8,399 nt of DNA. Source: VGXO01 sp964614695. GTDB lineage: Bacteria > Planctomycetota > Phycisphaerae > Phycisphaerales > SM1A02. The notes under the pieces are model-generated. The model worked only from the letters and a program-made list of their open reading frames with translations. It was not told where the DNA came from and did no database searches. This document shows positions 1-6,702 of the stretch, piece after piece; position 1 is the stretch's first letter, and every line of letters begins with the position of its first letter. Made by a program: the position numbers and the translations under genes. The stretch spans positions 1 through 8,399 of the forward strand of contig CAZTMB010000115.1 in assembly GCA_964614695.1 (NCBI GenBank), given 5' to 3'.

Positions 1-162
1 CGATTCTCGGACCGCCGGCGGCGTCCGGAGGGATCGCGGGACGGCATCTGCCGCTCGACGCTGAAGCACGCTCAACCCGGACCTTGACCGCGTCGATGCC
101 CTGATCGGGCCGCGCCGCGGGTCGAGGCCCGCCGTTCGCGTCCGTCGGGTCGAGTCTCGCTC
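1..162. other. Upstream flank, no gene callable
   Basis: All three plus-strand frames were read from base 1. They close at stops ending at 64, 87 and 104. Any of them could be the tail of an upstream gene, but none is long enough or distinctive enough to choose. The frame ending at 104 is the longest open one. The remaining bases (105-162) are the leader of the pilM gene. A GC-rich inverted repeat lies at 117-132 (GCGGG, six-base loop, CCCGC). I see no convincing -35/-10 pair: TTGACC at 84-89 lacks a -10 partner at the right distance. The pilus operon may therefore be transcribed from further upstream. Confidence 0.4.
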
Positions 163-1365
163 ATGGGCATTCCCTTCTTCTCCCCTCAGGTCTCGCCGAT
201 CGTGGTCGACTTCGGCCATGCATCGCTCAAGTTCCTGCAGGTCACGACGGGGGCGTCGCCCTCGATCGTCGCGGTCGCGGAACTGCCGATCCCCGAGACG
301 CACCGAGGCGATCGAGCCGCGCGGGACCGCTGGGTCTCGGAGCGGATTCCCACGATCCTCAAGAGCCGTCCCTTCAAGGGGCGTCGCATCGTCTTCTCGC
401 CGTACGCGAGCGAGATGGTCGTGCAGCATGTCCAGATCAATCCCGCCGAGGGCGTCGAGCCCTTCGAGCAGGCGAAGGTCCAACTGCAGTCGCGACTCGG
501 CAACGTAGGCGACCTCGTGGTCCGCACACGTCAGGTCGCGGAGGTGCCTCGCGACGGGCAACTGCGGCAGGAGCATCTCTGCGTGGCGATCGGCCGCGAC
601 GAGGTGATGCGGACGGTCGAGCTCTTCCGGAAGTTGCGTCTTCAAGTCGTCGGCGTGCACGATGGCGTCTCGAGCGCGGTGCGAGCCTTCGATCATCTGC
701 ATCGCCGCGACGGCGACGAGAGTCGGCGGACGCTCTACATCGATCTGGGATGGAGCCACACCCGCGTCGCGATCGCGCACGGCACCGACACGGTGTTCGG
801 CAAGTCGATTCCGCTCGGCGGCCGTCAGTTCGCAGCCCGCAGCGGGATGGACGGACTCGACGCGGATCTCGCGTCGCTGCTCGGCGATGCCGGCCTCGAG
901 TCGAACCTCCACGCCGCGGGCAGCGACACGACCGAGCAGGCCGACTCGGTGCATCCGGCGTTCGCTCGCCTGCAGGCCAAGCGTGCCGCGTCGGCAAGTC
1001 CCGCCTCGATCGTCGAGGACCGGCGCACCGGTCGTCCGGCGGCGGGCCTCGGCCCTCGCGTCGACGCCGTCGCGCCGGTCGCCGCCGGCGAGGCGATCGA
1101 GAGCCTCGGCCACGAACTGGCGATGTGCATCCGCTACTACCAGTCGACCTTCCCCGAGAAGCCGATCGAGCGGGCGATCTTCATCGGCGGCGAGGCGCGA
1201 CGCACCGATCTCTGCCAGTCGATCGCCCGCATGCTCCGCCTGCCGGCGCAACTCGGCGACCCGCTCGCGAGGCTTGGCGGACTCGACCGCTCGGGGCTCG
1301 CCGCCGGACCGCATCCGGGCTGGGCGGTCGCCTGCGGACTCTGCACCGCGCCCACCGATCTCTGA
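163..1365 (+). CDS. pilM: Type IV pilus assembly protein PilM (actin-like ATPase)
   Basis: 400 residues. PilM is a cytoplasmic protein with the FtsA/actin fold. It binds the N-terminal tail of PilN and links the inner-membrane alignment complex of type IV pili to the motor; in type II secretion the same role is played by the cytoplasmic part of GspL. Visible here are the first phosphate-binding strand turn VVDFGHASLK at residues 14-23, the second one TLYIDLGWSHTRVAI starting at 190, and the adenosine-type motif IFIGGEARRTDL near 340-350. The segment at about 240-307 is rich in Ala, Ser, Arg and Pro and looks like a variable insertion between conserved parts. The ATG at 163 is the first start in frame; the preceding bases carry no good ribosome site. 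First gene of a five-gene operon, 27 bases before pilN. The family call is firm; assignment to pilus rather than secretion machine is not. Confidence 0.88.
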   Translation: MGIPFFSPQVSPIVVDFGHASLKFLQVTTGASPSIVAVAELPIPETHRGDRAARDRWVSERIPTILKSRPFKGRRIVFSPYASEMVVQHVQINPAEGVEPFEQAKVQLQSRLGNVGDLVVRTRQVAEVPRDGQLRQEHLCVAIGRDEVMRTVELFRKLRLQVVGVHDGVSSAVRAFDHLHRRDGDESRRTLYIDLGWSHTRVAIAHGTDTVFGKSIPLGGRQFAARSGMDGLDADLASLLGDAGLESNLHAAGSDTTEQADSVHPAFARLQAKRAASASPASIVEDRRTGRPAAGLGPRVDAVAPVAAGEAIESLGHELAMCIRYYQSTFPEKPIERAIFIGGEARRTDLCQSIARMLRLPAQLGDPLARLGGLDRSGLAAGPHPGWAVACGLCTAPTDL

Positions 1366-1392
1366 TCCCGCGCTTGAACCGACGGAATCGCC

Positions 1393-2253
1393 ATGAACGA
1401 CACGAGCCTGCTTCCAGACGATTACCTCAACGACGCTCGCGAGCGCCGCACCAACATCGTGGGACTCGCCCTCTTTGCGCTGGTACTGGGCGGCGTCGCG
1501 GTGTGGTTCACCCGGACGAACTTCGAGTGGCGCGAGGTCCGCGATCGCCAGGAGCAAGTCAGCGCGTCCTTCTCCGCCGTCGCGGTCGAGATCCGCGACA
1601 TGCAGGAGCAGGAGACCACCCGTCGCGAGATGCTCGAGAAGGCGCAGCTCGCCGCCTCGCTCGTCGATCCGGTCCCTCGCTCGATCCTGCTCGCGGAACT
1701 CGTCCGTCGCATGCCCGAGAAGGTGAGCCTGGTCGAACTCGAACTCCGCAGCGAGCCGGTCAAGGTGCCGCGGGCGAAGCCCGTCGCGGAGACCTCGACG
1801 GCCGCCGCGCCGAAGAGCCGCGCCGCCGCGACCCGCGGCAAGGCGAAGCCGACCGACAAGGCCGAGACCCCGAAGCCCGACCCGCTGCGCTACGCGGTGG
1901 CGATGACCATCACGGGGCTCGCGCCGACCGACCTCGACGTCTCGGAGTACCTGCAGAACCTCAACCAGCTCGATCTGCTCGAGAGCGTGCGGCTCGAGGT
2001 CTCCGAGGAGAAGCAGGTCGCGGGCGTCCCGACGAGGCAGTTCCGGATCGCCATCCGGATCGCTCCGGACGCGGACGTCCGTCGCAGCCAGTCGCTGCTT
2101 CCCGCCGTCGTCGCGGAGGCGGGCGCCGATGCGCTCGAGTCGCGCGAGATCGAACCCGGCTTCACCCGGACCTTCATGACGCTTCCAGAGGAGGACGAGG
2201 CGGCCGCAGCCGCAACCTCCCGCGCCGACGCCACCCCCGAGGAGATGCCCTGA
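1393..2253 (+). CDS. pilN: PilN-like type IV pilus inner-membrane protein
   Basis: 286 residues, longer than a usual PilN (about 180-220). PilN is a bitopic inner-membrane protein whose short cytoplasmic tail docks in PilM and whose periplasmic ferredoxin-like domain pairs with PilO. In order: a tail with SLLPDDYL at residues 5-12, comparable to the NLLP docking motif of the family; basic R16, R18 and R19; one membrane helix at about 21-39; a helical, coiled-coil-like stretch at 42-110; an Ala/Lys/Pro linker at about 124-164; and a domain at about 167-240 beginning with Y167 and containing the typical YLQNLNQLDLLESVRL segment. The C-terminal tail after 245 is acidic and Ala-rich. Extra length comes from the linker and the tail. 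A weak GGA six bases before the ATG supports the start. The stop is one base before pilO, suggesting translational coupling. Confidence 0.85.
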   Translation: MNDTSLLPDDYLNDARERRTNIVGLALFALVLGGVAVWFTRTNFEWREVRDRQEQVSASFSAVAVEIRDMQEQETTRREMLEKAQLAASLVDPVPRSILLAELVRRMPEKVSLVELELRSEPVKVPRAKPVAETSTAAAPKSRAAATRGKAKPTDKAETPKPDPLRYAVAMTITGLAPTDLDVSEYLQNLNQLDLLESVRLEVSEEKQVAGVPTRQFRIAIRIAPDADVRRSQSLLPAVVAEAGADALESREIEPGFTRTFMTLPEEDEAAAAATSRADATPEEMP

Positions 2254-2254
2254 G

Positions 2255-2827
2255 ATGCGCTTCGGACTTCGTGAACTGATCTTCCTCGGCTTGCTCGTCG
2301 CGGTCCCGCTGGCCGCGTGGTTCGTGGTCTTCCAGCCGCGCCACCAGCAGATCGAGCAGGCCCGCGTCGAGGTCGAGGCGAAGCAGACGACGCTTCGCCA
2401 ACTGGCTCGCGTCACCTCGCGCATCGAGGATCTCCGTTCGGAGATCGAATCGGGCCGCGAGGCGCTCGACCGTCTCGAGCGACGCATCCCCGGACGCGAC
2501 GGCGTCGATGCGGTGCTGCAGCAGATCACCGAGATCGCGATGCAGAACCGCCTGGTCGTCCGATCGGTGAAGGGCGATCGCCCGCTGGCGGCGCCGCTCT
2601 ACATGGAGCTGCCGCTCAAGATGTCGATCGAGGGCGAGTTCCAAGGGCTCTACGACTTCCTCGCGGAGCTCGAGAGCCTCGAGCGGATCACCCGCGTGCA
2701 TCACCTGAAGGTCACCCGCTCCTTCGGCGGACGGAACGCGAGCGAGGACCTCGGCAGCCTGAAGGCCGAACTCGCGATCAGCATCTTCTTCGACCCGGGC
2801 GCCGCCGATGCGGCGCCGCGACTCTGA
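2255..2827 (+). CDS. pilO: PilO-like type IV pilus inner-membrane protein
   Basis: 190 residues, the normal length for PilO (GspM in type II secretion). It is a bitopic protein that pairs with PilN in the periplasm and helps align the ATPase and platform with the secretin. Visible are a short N-terminus, one membrane helix at about residues 8-26 followed by PRHQQ, a long charged heptad-like coiled coil at about 32-78, and a C-terminal ferredoxin-like domain with the characteristic segment FQGLYDFLAELESLERITRV, where family members also carry a YxxLxxFLxxLExLxRI-type pattern. The start lies one base after the pilN stop. GGAG at 2241-2244, ten bases upstream and inside the end of pilN, is the likely ribosome site. 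The downstream gene begins 12 bases after the stop. Confidence 0.87.
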   Translation: MRFGLRELIFLGLLVAVPLAAWFVVFQPRHQQIEQARVEVEAKQTTLRQLARVTSRIEDLRSEIESGREALDRLERRIPGRDGVDAVLQQITEIAMQNRLVVRSVKGDRPLAAPLYMELPLKMSIEGEFQGLYDFLAELESLERITRVHHLKVTRSFGGRNASEDLGSLKAELAISIFFDPGAADAAPRL

Positions 2828-2839
2828 CGGAGCCTCCTC

Positions 2840-3547
2840 GTGGCGACCCCTTCCCGTGACTCCATCCTCCGCACCACGAACGATCTCGCCCTGAATCCCG
2901 AGACGGCGCCGGACCGTCGGGTCTCCCGCGGTCCGCGATCGGGCGTGATGGTCGTCGCGCTCATGTCGATCGTGGCGGTGGTCGGCCTGTACAGCATGCG
3001 GAAGATCGGATCGGCCTCGGCCTCGAGCGGCATCAGCCGCGAGATCGAGCAGCTCGTCGCCTCGGTGCTTCCGTCGAAGCCGATCGGCGGCGCGGACCCC
3101 GCCGACGCCTTTCTGAACGTGCAGATCGACGATGCCGCGCTGTTCGCGATGCTCGATACCGAGTTCCGTTCGCAGCTGCAGGTGCCCTTCGCGAGCCTCG
3201 GCCGCGATCCGTTCGAGCCCTGGCGGGATCCGACCGCCGTCTCCGGTCCTGTGGCGCCGGCGGTGTCGATCGATGCGAGAGCCCAGCAGGGCGAGATGTG
3301 GAACGCCGAGATCGACCGCATCGCCGGAATGCTCGTCGTCAAGTCGGTGATCGGGGGCGGCACGCCATCGGCAATGGCGAACATCAACGGCCGCATCCTG
3401 CGGCCCGGCGACCGCTTCACCGTCGCCGAGGCCGAGGCGGACTTCCGCGTGGTCGCGATCGAACGAGACGGCGTGGTGCTGCGGGCGCGGCATCCGCGGC
3501 TCGGCATCGAGCGAGATGCCACTGCTCGCGTGCCACGACCCTTCTGA
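2840..3547 (+). CDS. PilP/GspC-like pilus or secretion alignment protein
   Basis: 235 residues, starting with GTG. GGAG at 2829-2832, seven bases upstream, decides this start. The protein has a 34-residue cytoplasmic tail, a single membrane helix at about 35-51 (VMVVALMSIVAVVGLY), a Ser/Ala-rich spacer, the motif RDPFEPW at 122-128, and a C-terminal beta-rich domain from about 158 with INGRILRPGDRF at 182-193. RDPF before a small beta domain is a hallmark of PilP, and its position after pilM, pilN and pilO is the usual pilP slot. However, PilP is normally a lipoprotein, and this protein has no cysteine at all. Its anchoring helix and general layout match GspC of type II secretion, whose homology-region domain contacts the secretin. 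I infer that it links the PilN/PilO complex to an outer-membrane secretin. The function is inferred from motif and context, with only weak overall similarity. Confidence 0.6.
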   Translation: MATPSRDSILRTTNDLALNPETAPDRRVSRGPRSGVMVVALMSIVAVVGLYSMRKIGSASASSGISREIEQLVASVLPSKPIGGADPADAFLNVQIDDAALFAMLDTEFRSQLQVPFASLGRDPFEPWRDPTAVSGPVAPAVSIDARAQQGEMWNAEIDRIAGMLVVKSVIGGGTPSAMANINGRILRPGDRFTVAEAEADFRVVAIERDGVVLRARHPRLGIERDATARVPRPF

Positions 3548-3579
3548 CGCGGGAACCGTCCGAGCCGGAGACGAGAGAA

Positions 3580-5448
3580 ATGAACGACCCTCTGCACTTC
3601 GATCCCAACGAGTTTTCCGGCGAGCCGCGCGAGGCCGGCGTGTCGGCGGAACGCCAGCCAGCGGCGCCGCGACGCGCGTCTTCGTCGTCGTCGGTGACGC
3701 TCGCGAGCGATGCGTCGCTCAGCGCGCTCTACGTGCCGGAATCGCACGAACACGGCGAACAGGAGGATCTCGCCGCGAGGCTGCATCGAGTCGGCGAACT
3801 CGATGCGGAGCGCCTCGCCACCGCGCGGCGTTTGCAGAAGCAGGCTCCAGGGCGTCGCTTCGCGGAGGTCCTGGTCGGACTGGGCCTGGCCGAGGCGGTG
3901 GTGCAGGAGGCTGCGGCGTCGATCGCCGGCATTCCGTTCCGCCGAATCGAGTCAGGCATTCCCGACGCCGAACTGCTGGCCAAGCTCGGCAGCGACTACT
4001 GCCGCCGACACATGGTGCTTCCGATCGGACGCGAAGCCGGCCGCGTGATCGTCGGCACCGTCAGCCCGGACGACGTCTTCCTGCTCGACGACGTGAAGCG
4101 CCGCCTCGACGCGACGCTCGTGCGGCACGTGCTGATCACCGCGACGGACCTTCAGGCGGTGCTTGAGGCCGCGGCGGGCGACGGCGAAGAGGCGGACATC
4201 TCGGCGATCCTCGCCGACGTCGCGGAGAACGACGTCGAGGTGCAGCACGAGGAGGAGGTCTCCGACGACATCGAGCGGCAGGCGGAGAGTTCGCCGGTCG
4301 TGCGGTACGTCAACCTCATCATCCAGTCGGCGGTGCGCGACGGGGCGAGCGACATCCACATCGAACCCGACGAGCGGCAGCTTCGCGTGCGCTTCCGCAT
4401 CGACGGCGTGCTCTTCGACGCGATGAGCCCGCCGCGACGGCTGCATGCGGCCCTCACGAGCCGCATCAAGATCATGGCGAACCTCGACATCGCGGAACGC
4501 CGCATGCCGCAGGACGGCCGCATCCGCGCGACGGTGGGCGGTCGCAGCCTCGACATCCGCGTCTCGACGGTGCCGACTCCGGCGGGCGAGAAGACGGTCA
4601 TGCGACTGCTCGACAACCGCTCGATCCAGACGTCGCTCGAGGATCTCGGCTTCGAGGCCGAGACGCTCGCCTCCTGGACCGAGCAGATCGCCCAGCCGCA
4701 CGGAATCATCCTCGTCACCGGCCCGACCGGATCCGGCAAGACGACGACCCTCTACAGCTCGATCCGCAAGATGGACATCCGCCGGATGAACGTCTCGACG
4801 GTCGAGGATCCCGTCGAGTACCACCTGTCGGGCATCACGCAGATCCAGACCCACGAGCGGATCGGGATGAGCTTCGCCCGCGCGCTCAAGGCGCTGCTGC
4901 GGCAGGATCCCGACGTCGTCATGGTGGGCGAGATCCGCGATCTCGAGACCGCGGTCACCGCGATCCAGGCCGCGCTCACCGGCCACCTCGTGCTGTCGAC
5001 CCTGCACACCAACGATGCTCCGGGCGCCGTCACGCGACTCATCAACATCGGCGTCGAGCCGTTTCTCGTCGGCGCGGCCCTCAATGCGGTGCTCGCGCAG
5101 CGGCTCGTGCGGCGGATCTGTCCGGCCTGCCGTTCGCCGTTCGCCGCGGGACCGGAGCTGACCGCGGTGCTCGAGAAGCACGGCATCGATCCCTCGGTGC
5201 TGCAGTCGGGCAAGGGGTGCGACCAGTGCCGGCAGACCGGCTACAGCGGACGCGTCGGCATCTACGAGCTGCTCGCGATGAACGATCGCTTGCGCGATTC
5301 GGTCGCGGGCAATCCGAGCATCACCGAGTTCCGGCGGGTCTGCCTCGCGGAAGGCATGAAGAGCCTTCGGCACGACGGGTTCGCCAAGGTCGCCCGTGGA
5401 CTGACGACCGTCGAAGAGGTCTTCCGCGTGACCGACTCGACGCTCTGA
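3580..5448 (+). CDS. pilB: Type IV pilus/type II secretion assembly ATPase PilB/GspE
   Basis: 622 residues. This is a hexameric cytoplasmic ATPase that powers filament extension or secretion. It has an N-terminal GspE/MshE-type domain at about 60-190, then a linker. The ATPase core carries an Asp box SDIHIEP at 257-263, Walker A GPTGSGKT at 381-388, Walker B MVGEIRD at 448-454 with E451, and a His box LSTLHTND at 472-479. A zinc-binding tetracysteine is formed by C514, C517, C547 and C550. The tetracysteine and the N-terminal domain mark PilB/GspE rather than the retraction ATPase PilT. The frame stays open upstream to 3298, but that part overlaps the previous gene. The ATG at 3580 is preceded by GGAG at 3567-3570 with nine bases of spacing. 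The first 55 residues are Ser/Ala/Pro-rich and poorly conserved. It is the last gene of the operon. Whether it serves a pilus or a secretion system cannot be decided from this protein alone. Confidence 0.95.
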   Translation: MNDPLHFDPNEFSGEPREAGVSAERQPAAPRRASSSSSVTLASDASLSALYVPESHEHGEQEDLAARLHRVGELDAERLATARRLQKQAPGRRFAEVLVGLGLAEAVVQEAAASIAGIPFRRIESGIPDAELLAKLGSDYCRRHMVLPIGREAGRVIVGTVSPDDVFLLDDVKRRLDATLVRHVLITATDLQAVLEAAAGDGEEADISAILADVAENDVEVQHEEEVSDDIERQAESSPVVRYVNLIIQSAVRDGASDIHIEPDERQLRVRFRIDGVLFDAMSPPRRLHAALTSRIKIMANLDIAERRMPQDGRIRATVGGRSLDIRVSTVPTPAGEKTVMRLLDNRSIQTSLEDLGFEAETLASWTEQIAQPHGIILVTGPTGSGKTTTLYSSIRKMDIRRMNVSTVEDPVEYHLSGITQIQTHERIGMSFARALKALLRQDPDVVMVGEIRDLETAVTAIQAALTGHLVLSTLHTNDAPGAVTRLINIGVEPFLVGAALNAVLAQRLVRRICPACRSPFAAGPELTAVLEKHGIDPSVLQSGKGCDQCRQTGYSGRVGIYELLAMNDRLRDSVAGNPSITEFRRVCLAEGMKSLRHDGFAKVARGLTTVEEVFRVTDSTL

Positions 5449-5470
5449 CGACGCTGCATTCCGACGCAGT

Positions 5471-6058
5471 TCAGCCGAGAAACGCGGCGACGGCGAGGAT
5501 CGCCCAGACTGCGACCGAGAAGGGGAGCTTGCCGAGCGTGCCGAGGACGCGGCCGATCGCCGCGCCGGTGGCGGGCTTCATCGTGCGTTCGATCGAGCGG
5601 CCCGCGCCCACTTCGCCAAGGACTGCCCCGGCGAAGCTGCCGACGACCGCGCCGACGAGCGTGCCAACGACAGGGATCGGCAGCAGGAACGTGCCGGCGA
5701 TCGCCCCGACGAGCGATCCGGCCAGCGCGCCGAAGATGCCGAGCCGCGTTGCGCCCGCCTTCTTCGCCCCGAGCGCCGAGGCGATGAACTCGAGGAGTTC
5801 ACCCAACGCCGCCAGCACGACCGCGACGGCGAGCACGAGGATCGAAAAGGTCGGACGATCGTCGTCGGGAAGCCACCATCCGTCGATCAGGTCGATCAGG
5901 ACCGCGAGCCCGATCATGAACCAGGTCCCCGGCAGACCAAGCAGCATGAGCAGGATGCACGCAAGGCCGAGCACCGTGAAGAGGCTCGCGACCGGCCAGG
6001 CGATCCACGCGAGGTCGATCGCCTGAGCGGCGATGGCGGCGTCGGCAGCGGCGTCCAT
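5471..6058 (-). CDS. DUF456 family glycine-rich membrane protein
   Basis: 195 residues. The family has no established function. Visible are a first membrane segment at about 18-42 ending in the typical LPGTW (42-46), further hydrophobic segments at about 47-60 and 71-95, then a long Gly/Ala zipper-like stretch at about 107-150 with repeated GxxxG spacing (for example GALAGSLVGAIAGTF), and a last hydrophobic segment at the C-terminus. This order of helices and glycine-zipper region is what DUF456 proteins show, and the length is normal. Two starts are possible. The ATG whose first base is 6058 has AAGGA eight bases upstream (6067-6071 on the plus strand). The ATG at 6067 overlaps that ribosome site and would add three residues, so I prefer 6058. 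It lies 54 bases downstream of the phosphoesterase-like gene on the same strand and is probably co-transcribed with it. Confidence 0.8.
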   Translation of the reverse strand: MDAAADAAIAAQAIDLAWIAWPVASLFTVLGLACILLMLLGLPGTWFMIGLAVLIDLIDGWWLPDDDRPTFSILVLAVAVVLAALGELLEFIASALGAKKAGATRLGIFGALAGSLVGAIAGTFLLPIPVVGTLVGAVVGSFAGAVLGEVGAGRSIERTMKPATGAAIGRVLGTLGKLPFSVAVWAILAVAAFLG

Positions 6059-6112
6059 GGGAGTCATCCTTGCAGGGAGTCTTCGGGAACGCCACGCGGG
6101 CGTTGCGAGGGC

Positions 6113-6553
6113 TCAGTCGGCCGCGAGCACCAGGATCGACCAGTGGTTCCGGTCGCGGGATGCGAGGCGCAGCCGCTGGAGGGTTGGTCGGTCGTCATGC
6201 CAGCGAATCTCGAGGTCGAACCGCCCGGCGGCGGACTCGAACTCGACTCCGACGATCGATCCTTGCCGCAGCGGCGTCACCAGTCCCCGTCCTTCGGAGA
6301 GTTCGCGCGGCGAGGCGAGGTCGAGGTAGAGCCGCCGGTGGTCGGCGATCCGCTCCGCGGCGAGCTCGGTCCCGGTCACGGCGGTGTCGAGTCGCTGCGC
6401 GAGCCGGAAGGTGGGAACACGGTCGCCTTGGCCGCGCAACGCCGCGGGCGTCGGGATGGCGAGGTCGACGAGCCAGTCGTAGTGCGGCGGGGCCTCGCGC
6501 GGCTCGTGACGAAGCAGCGACGCGGCCGCGTGTGGAGAGGGCTCGGGCGACAC
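6113..6553 (-). CDS. LigD 3'-phosphoesterase-like domain protein
   Basis: 146 residues, starting with GTG. GGAG lies nine bases upstream of it. The sequence resembles the phosphoesterase (PE) domain at the N-terminus of bacterial DNA ligase D, which trims 3' ends during non-homologous end joining. Small stand-alone relatives occur in planctomycetes and other bacteria (from memory of the family, not searched). The pattern LLRHE at 13-17, then HYDWLVD at 24-30, then ADHRRLYLD at 70-78 and GRG at 88-90 matches the PE layout in which two histidines and an aspartate near HYD, plus a later histidine in DHP, bind metal. Candidate ligands are H16, H24, D26 and H72. The end of the domain, WHDDRPTLQRLRLASRDRNHWSI, is consistent with a final beta strand pair. 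No ligase or polymerase domain is attached and no ku gene is in the window, so a repair role is unproven. The plus-strand frame opposite is Arg-rich and looks like a shadow. Confidence 0.65.
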   Translation of the reverse strand: MSPEPSPHAAASLLRHEPREAPPHYDWLVDLAIPTPAALRGQGDRVPTFRLAQRLDTAVTGTELAAERIADHRRLYLDLASPRELSEGRGLVTPLRQGSIVGVEFESAAGRFDLEIRWHDDRPTLQRLRLASRDRNHWSILVLAAD

Positions 6554-6702
6554 GGCACAGGACTCCGGAGCGGATCGATCGGGACATGGACGCCGCCGTC
6601 GGGGACGACGATCGCCGCCGGTATGATCGCGATCTTGATCGATCCTGCGGCCGATCGACGGATCCTGCCGCGGGTCGCGGGCCCGCAGCAGGAATTCAAA
6701 TC
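6554..6702. promoter_or_regulatory. Divergent intergenic region with candidate promoter
   Basis: These 149 bases separate two genes that start in opposite directions, so they should hold promoters for both. On the plus strand TATGAT at 6622-6627 resembles a -10 box and lies about 75 bases before the lipoprotein ATG, but no good -35 is seen 16-18 bases before it. It overlaps the palindrome GATCGCGATC at 6625-6634, and GATCGATC follows at 6637-6644. Such a symmetric cluster could be an operator, though GATC and CGATC words are common throughout this sequence. I did not find a clear promoter for the minus-strand pair. Confidence applies to the regulatory role of the region; the exact box is a guess. 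Confidence 0.4.
6663..6693 (+). promoter_or_regulatory. Leader hairpin enclosing the ribosome site
   Basis: TCCTGC at 6663-6668 pairs with GCAGGA at 6688-6693, and GCGGG at 6670-6674 pairs with CCCGC at 6682-6686. A single C-A mismatch (6669/6687) separates the two stems, leaving a loop of seven bases. A U-G and a C-G pair could tighten that loop further. The 3' arm contains AGGA at 6690-6693, the only plausible ribosome site for the ATG at 6703 (nine bases of spacing). The hairpin would therefore hide it in the mRNA. There is no following T-run, so it is not a rho-independent terminator. The pairing is seen directly; any regulatory effect is inferred. Confidence 0.45.

Noticed and set aside
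84..112. TTGACC as a -35 box for the pilus operon
   Set aside because: No -10-like sequence lies 15-19 bases downstream; the region is all G and C.
750..2279. Plus-strand open frame across the pilM/pilN boundary
   Set aside because: It is an out-of-frame Arg-rich shadow. Both pilM and pilN have family motifs in other frames.
2174..3493. Minus-strand open frame opposite pilO and the pilP-like gene
   Set aside because: It has an Arg/His/Asp-rich composition, no motifs, and lies opposite well-supported operon genes.
3298..3579. In-frame extension of the assembly ATPase upstream to 3298
   Set aside because: It overlaps the PilP/GspC-like gene almost entirely, its translation is Arg-rich and without family similarity, and a good ribosome site precedes the ATG at 3580.
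3952..5373. Long minus-strand open frame opposite the assembly ATPase
   Set aside because: It is the antisense shadow of a strongly conserved gene. Its translation is rich in Arg, His and Asp with no recognisable domain.
5449..5470. Possible bidirectional terminator between the convergent ATPase and DUF456 genes
   Set aside because: Only a four-base CTGC/GCAG stem with an eight-base loop and no T-run on either strand; too weak to call.
6070..6702. In-frame extension of the TPR lipoprotein upstream to 6070
   Set aside because: The translation is Arg/Gly-rich low complexity opposite a better minus-strand gene, and it would place the signal peptide in the middle of the protein.
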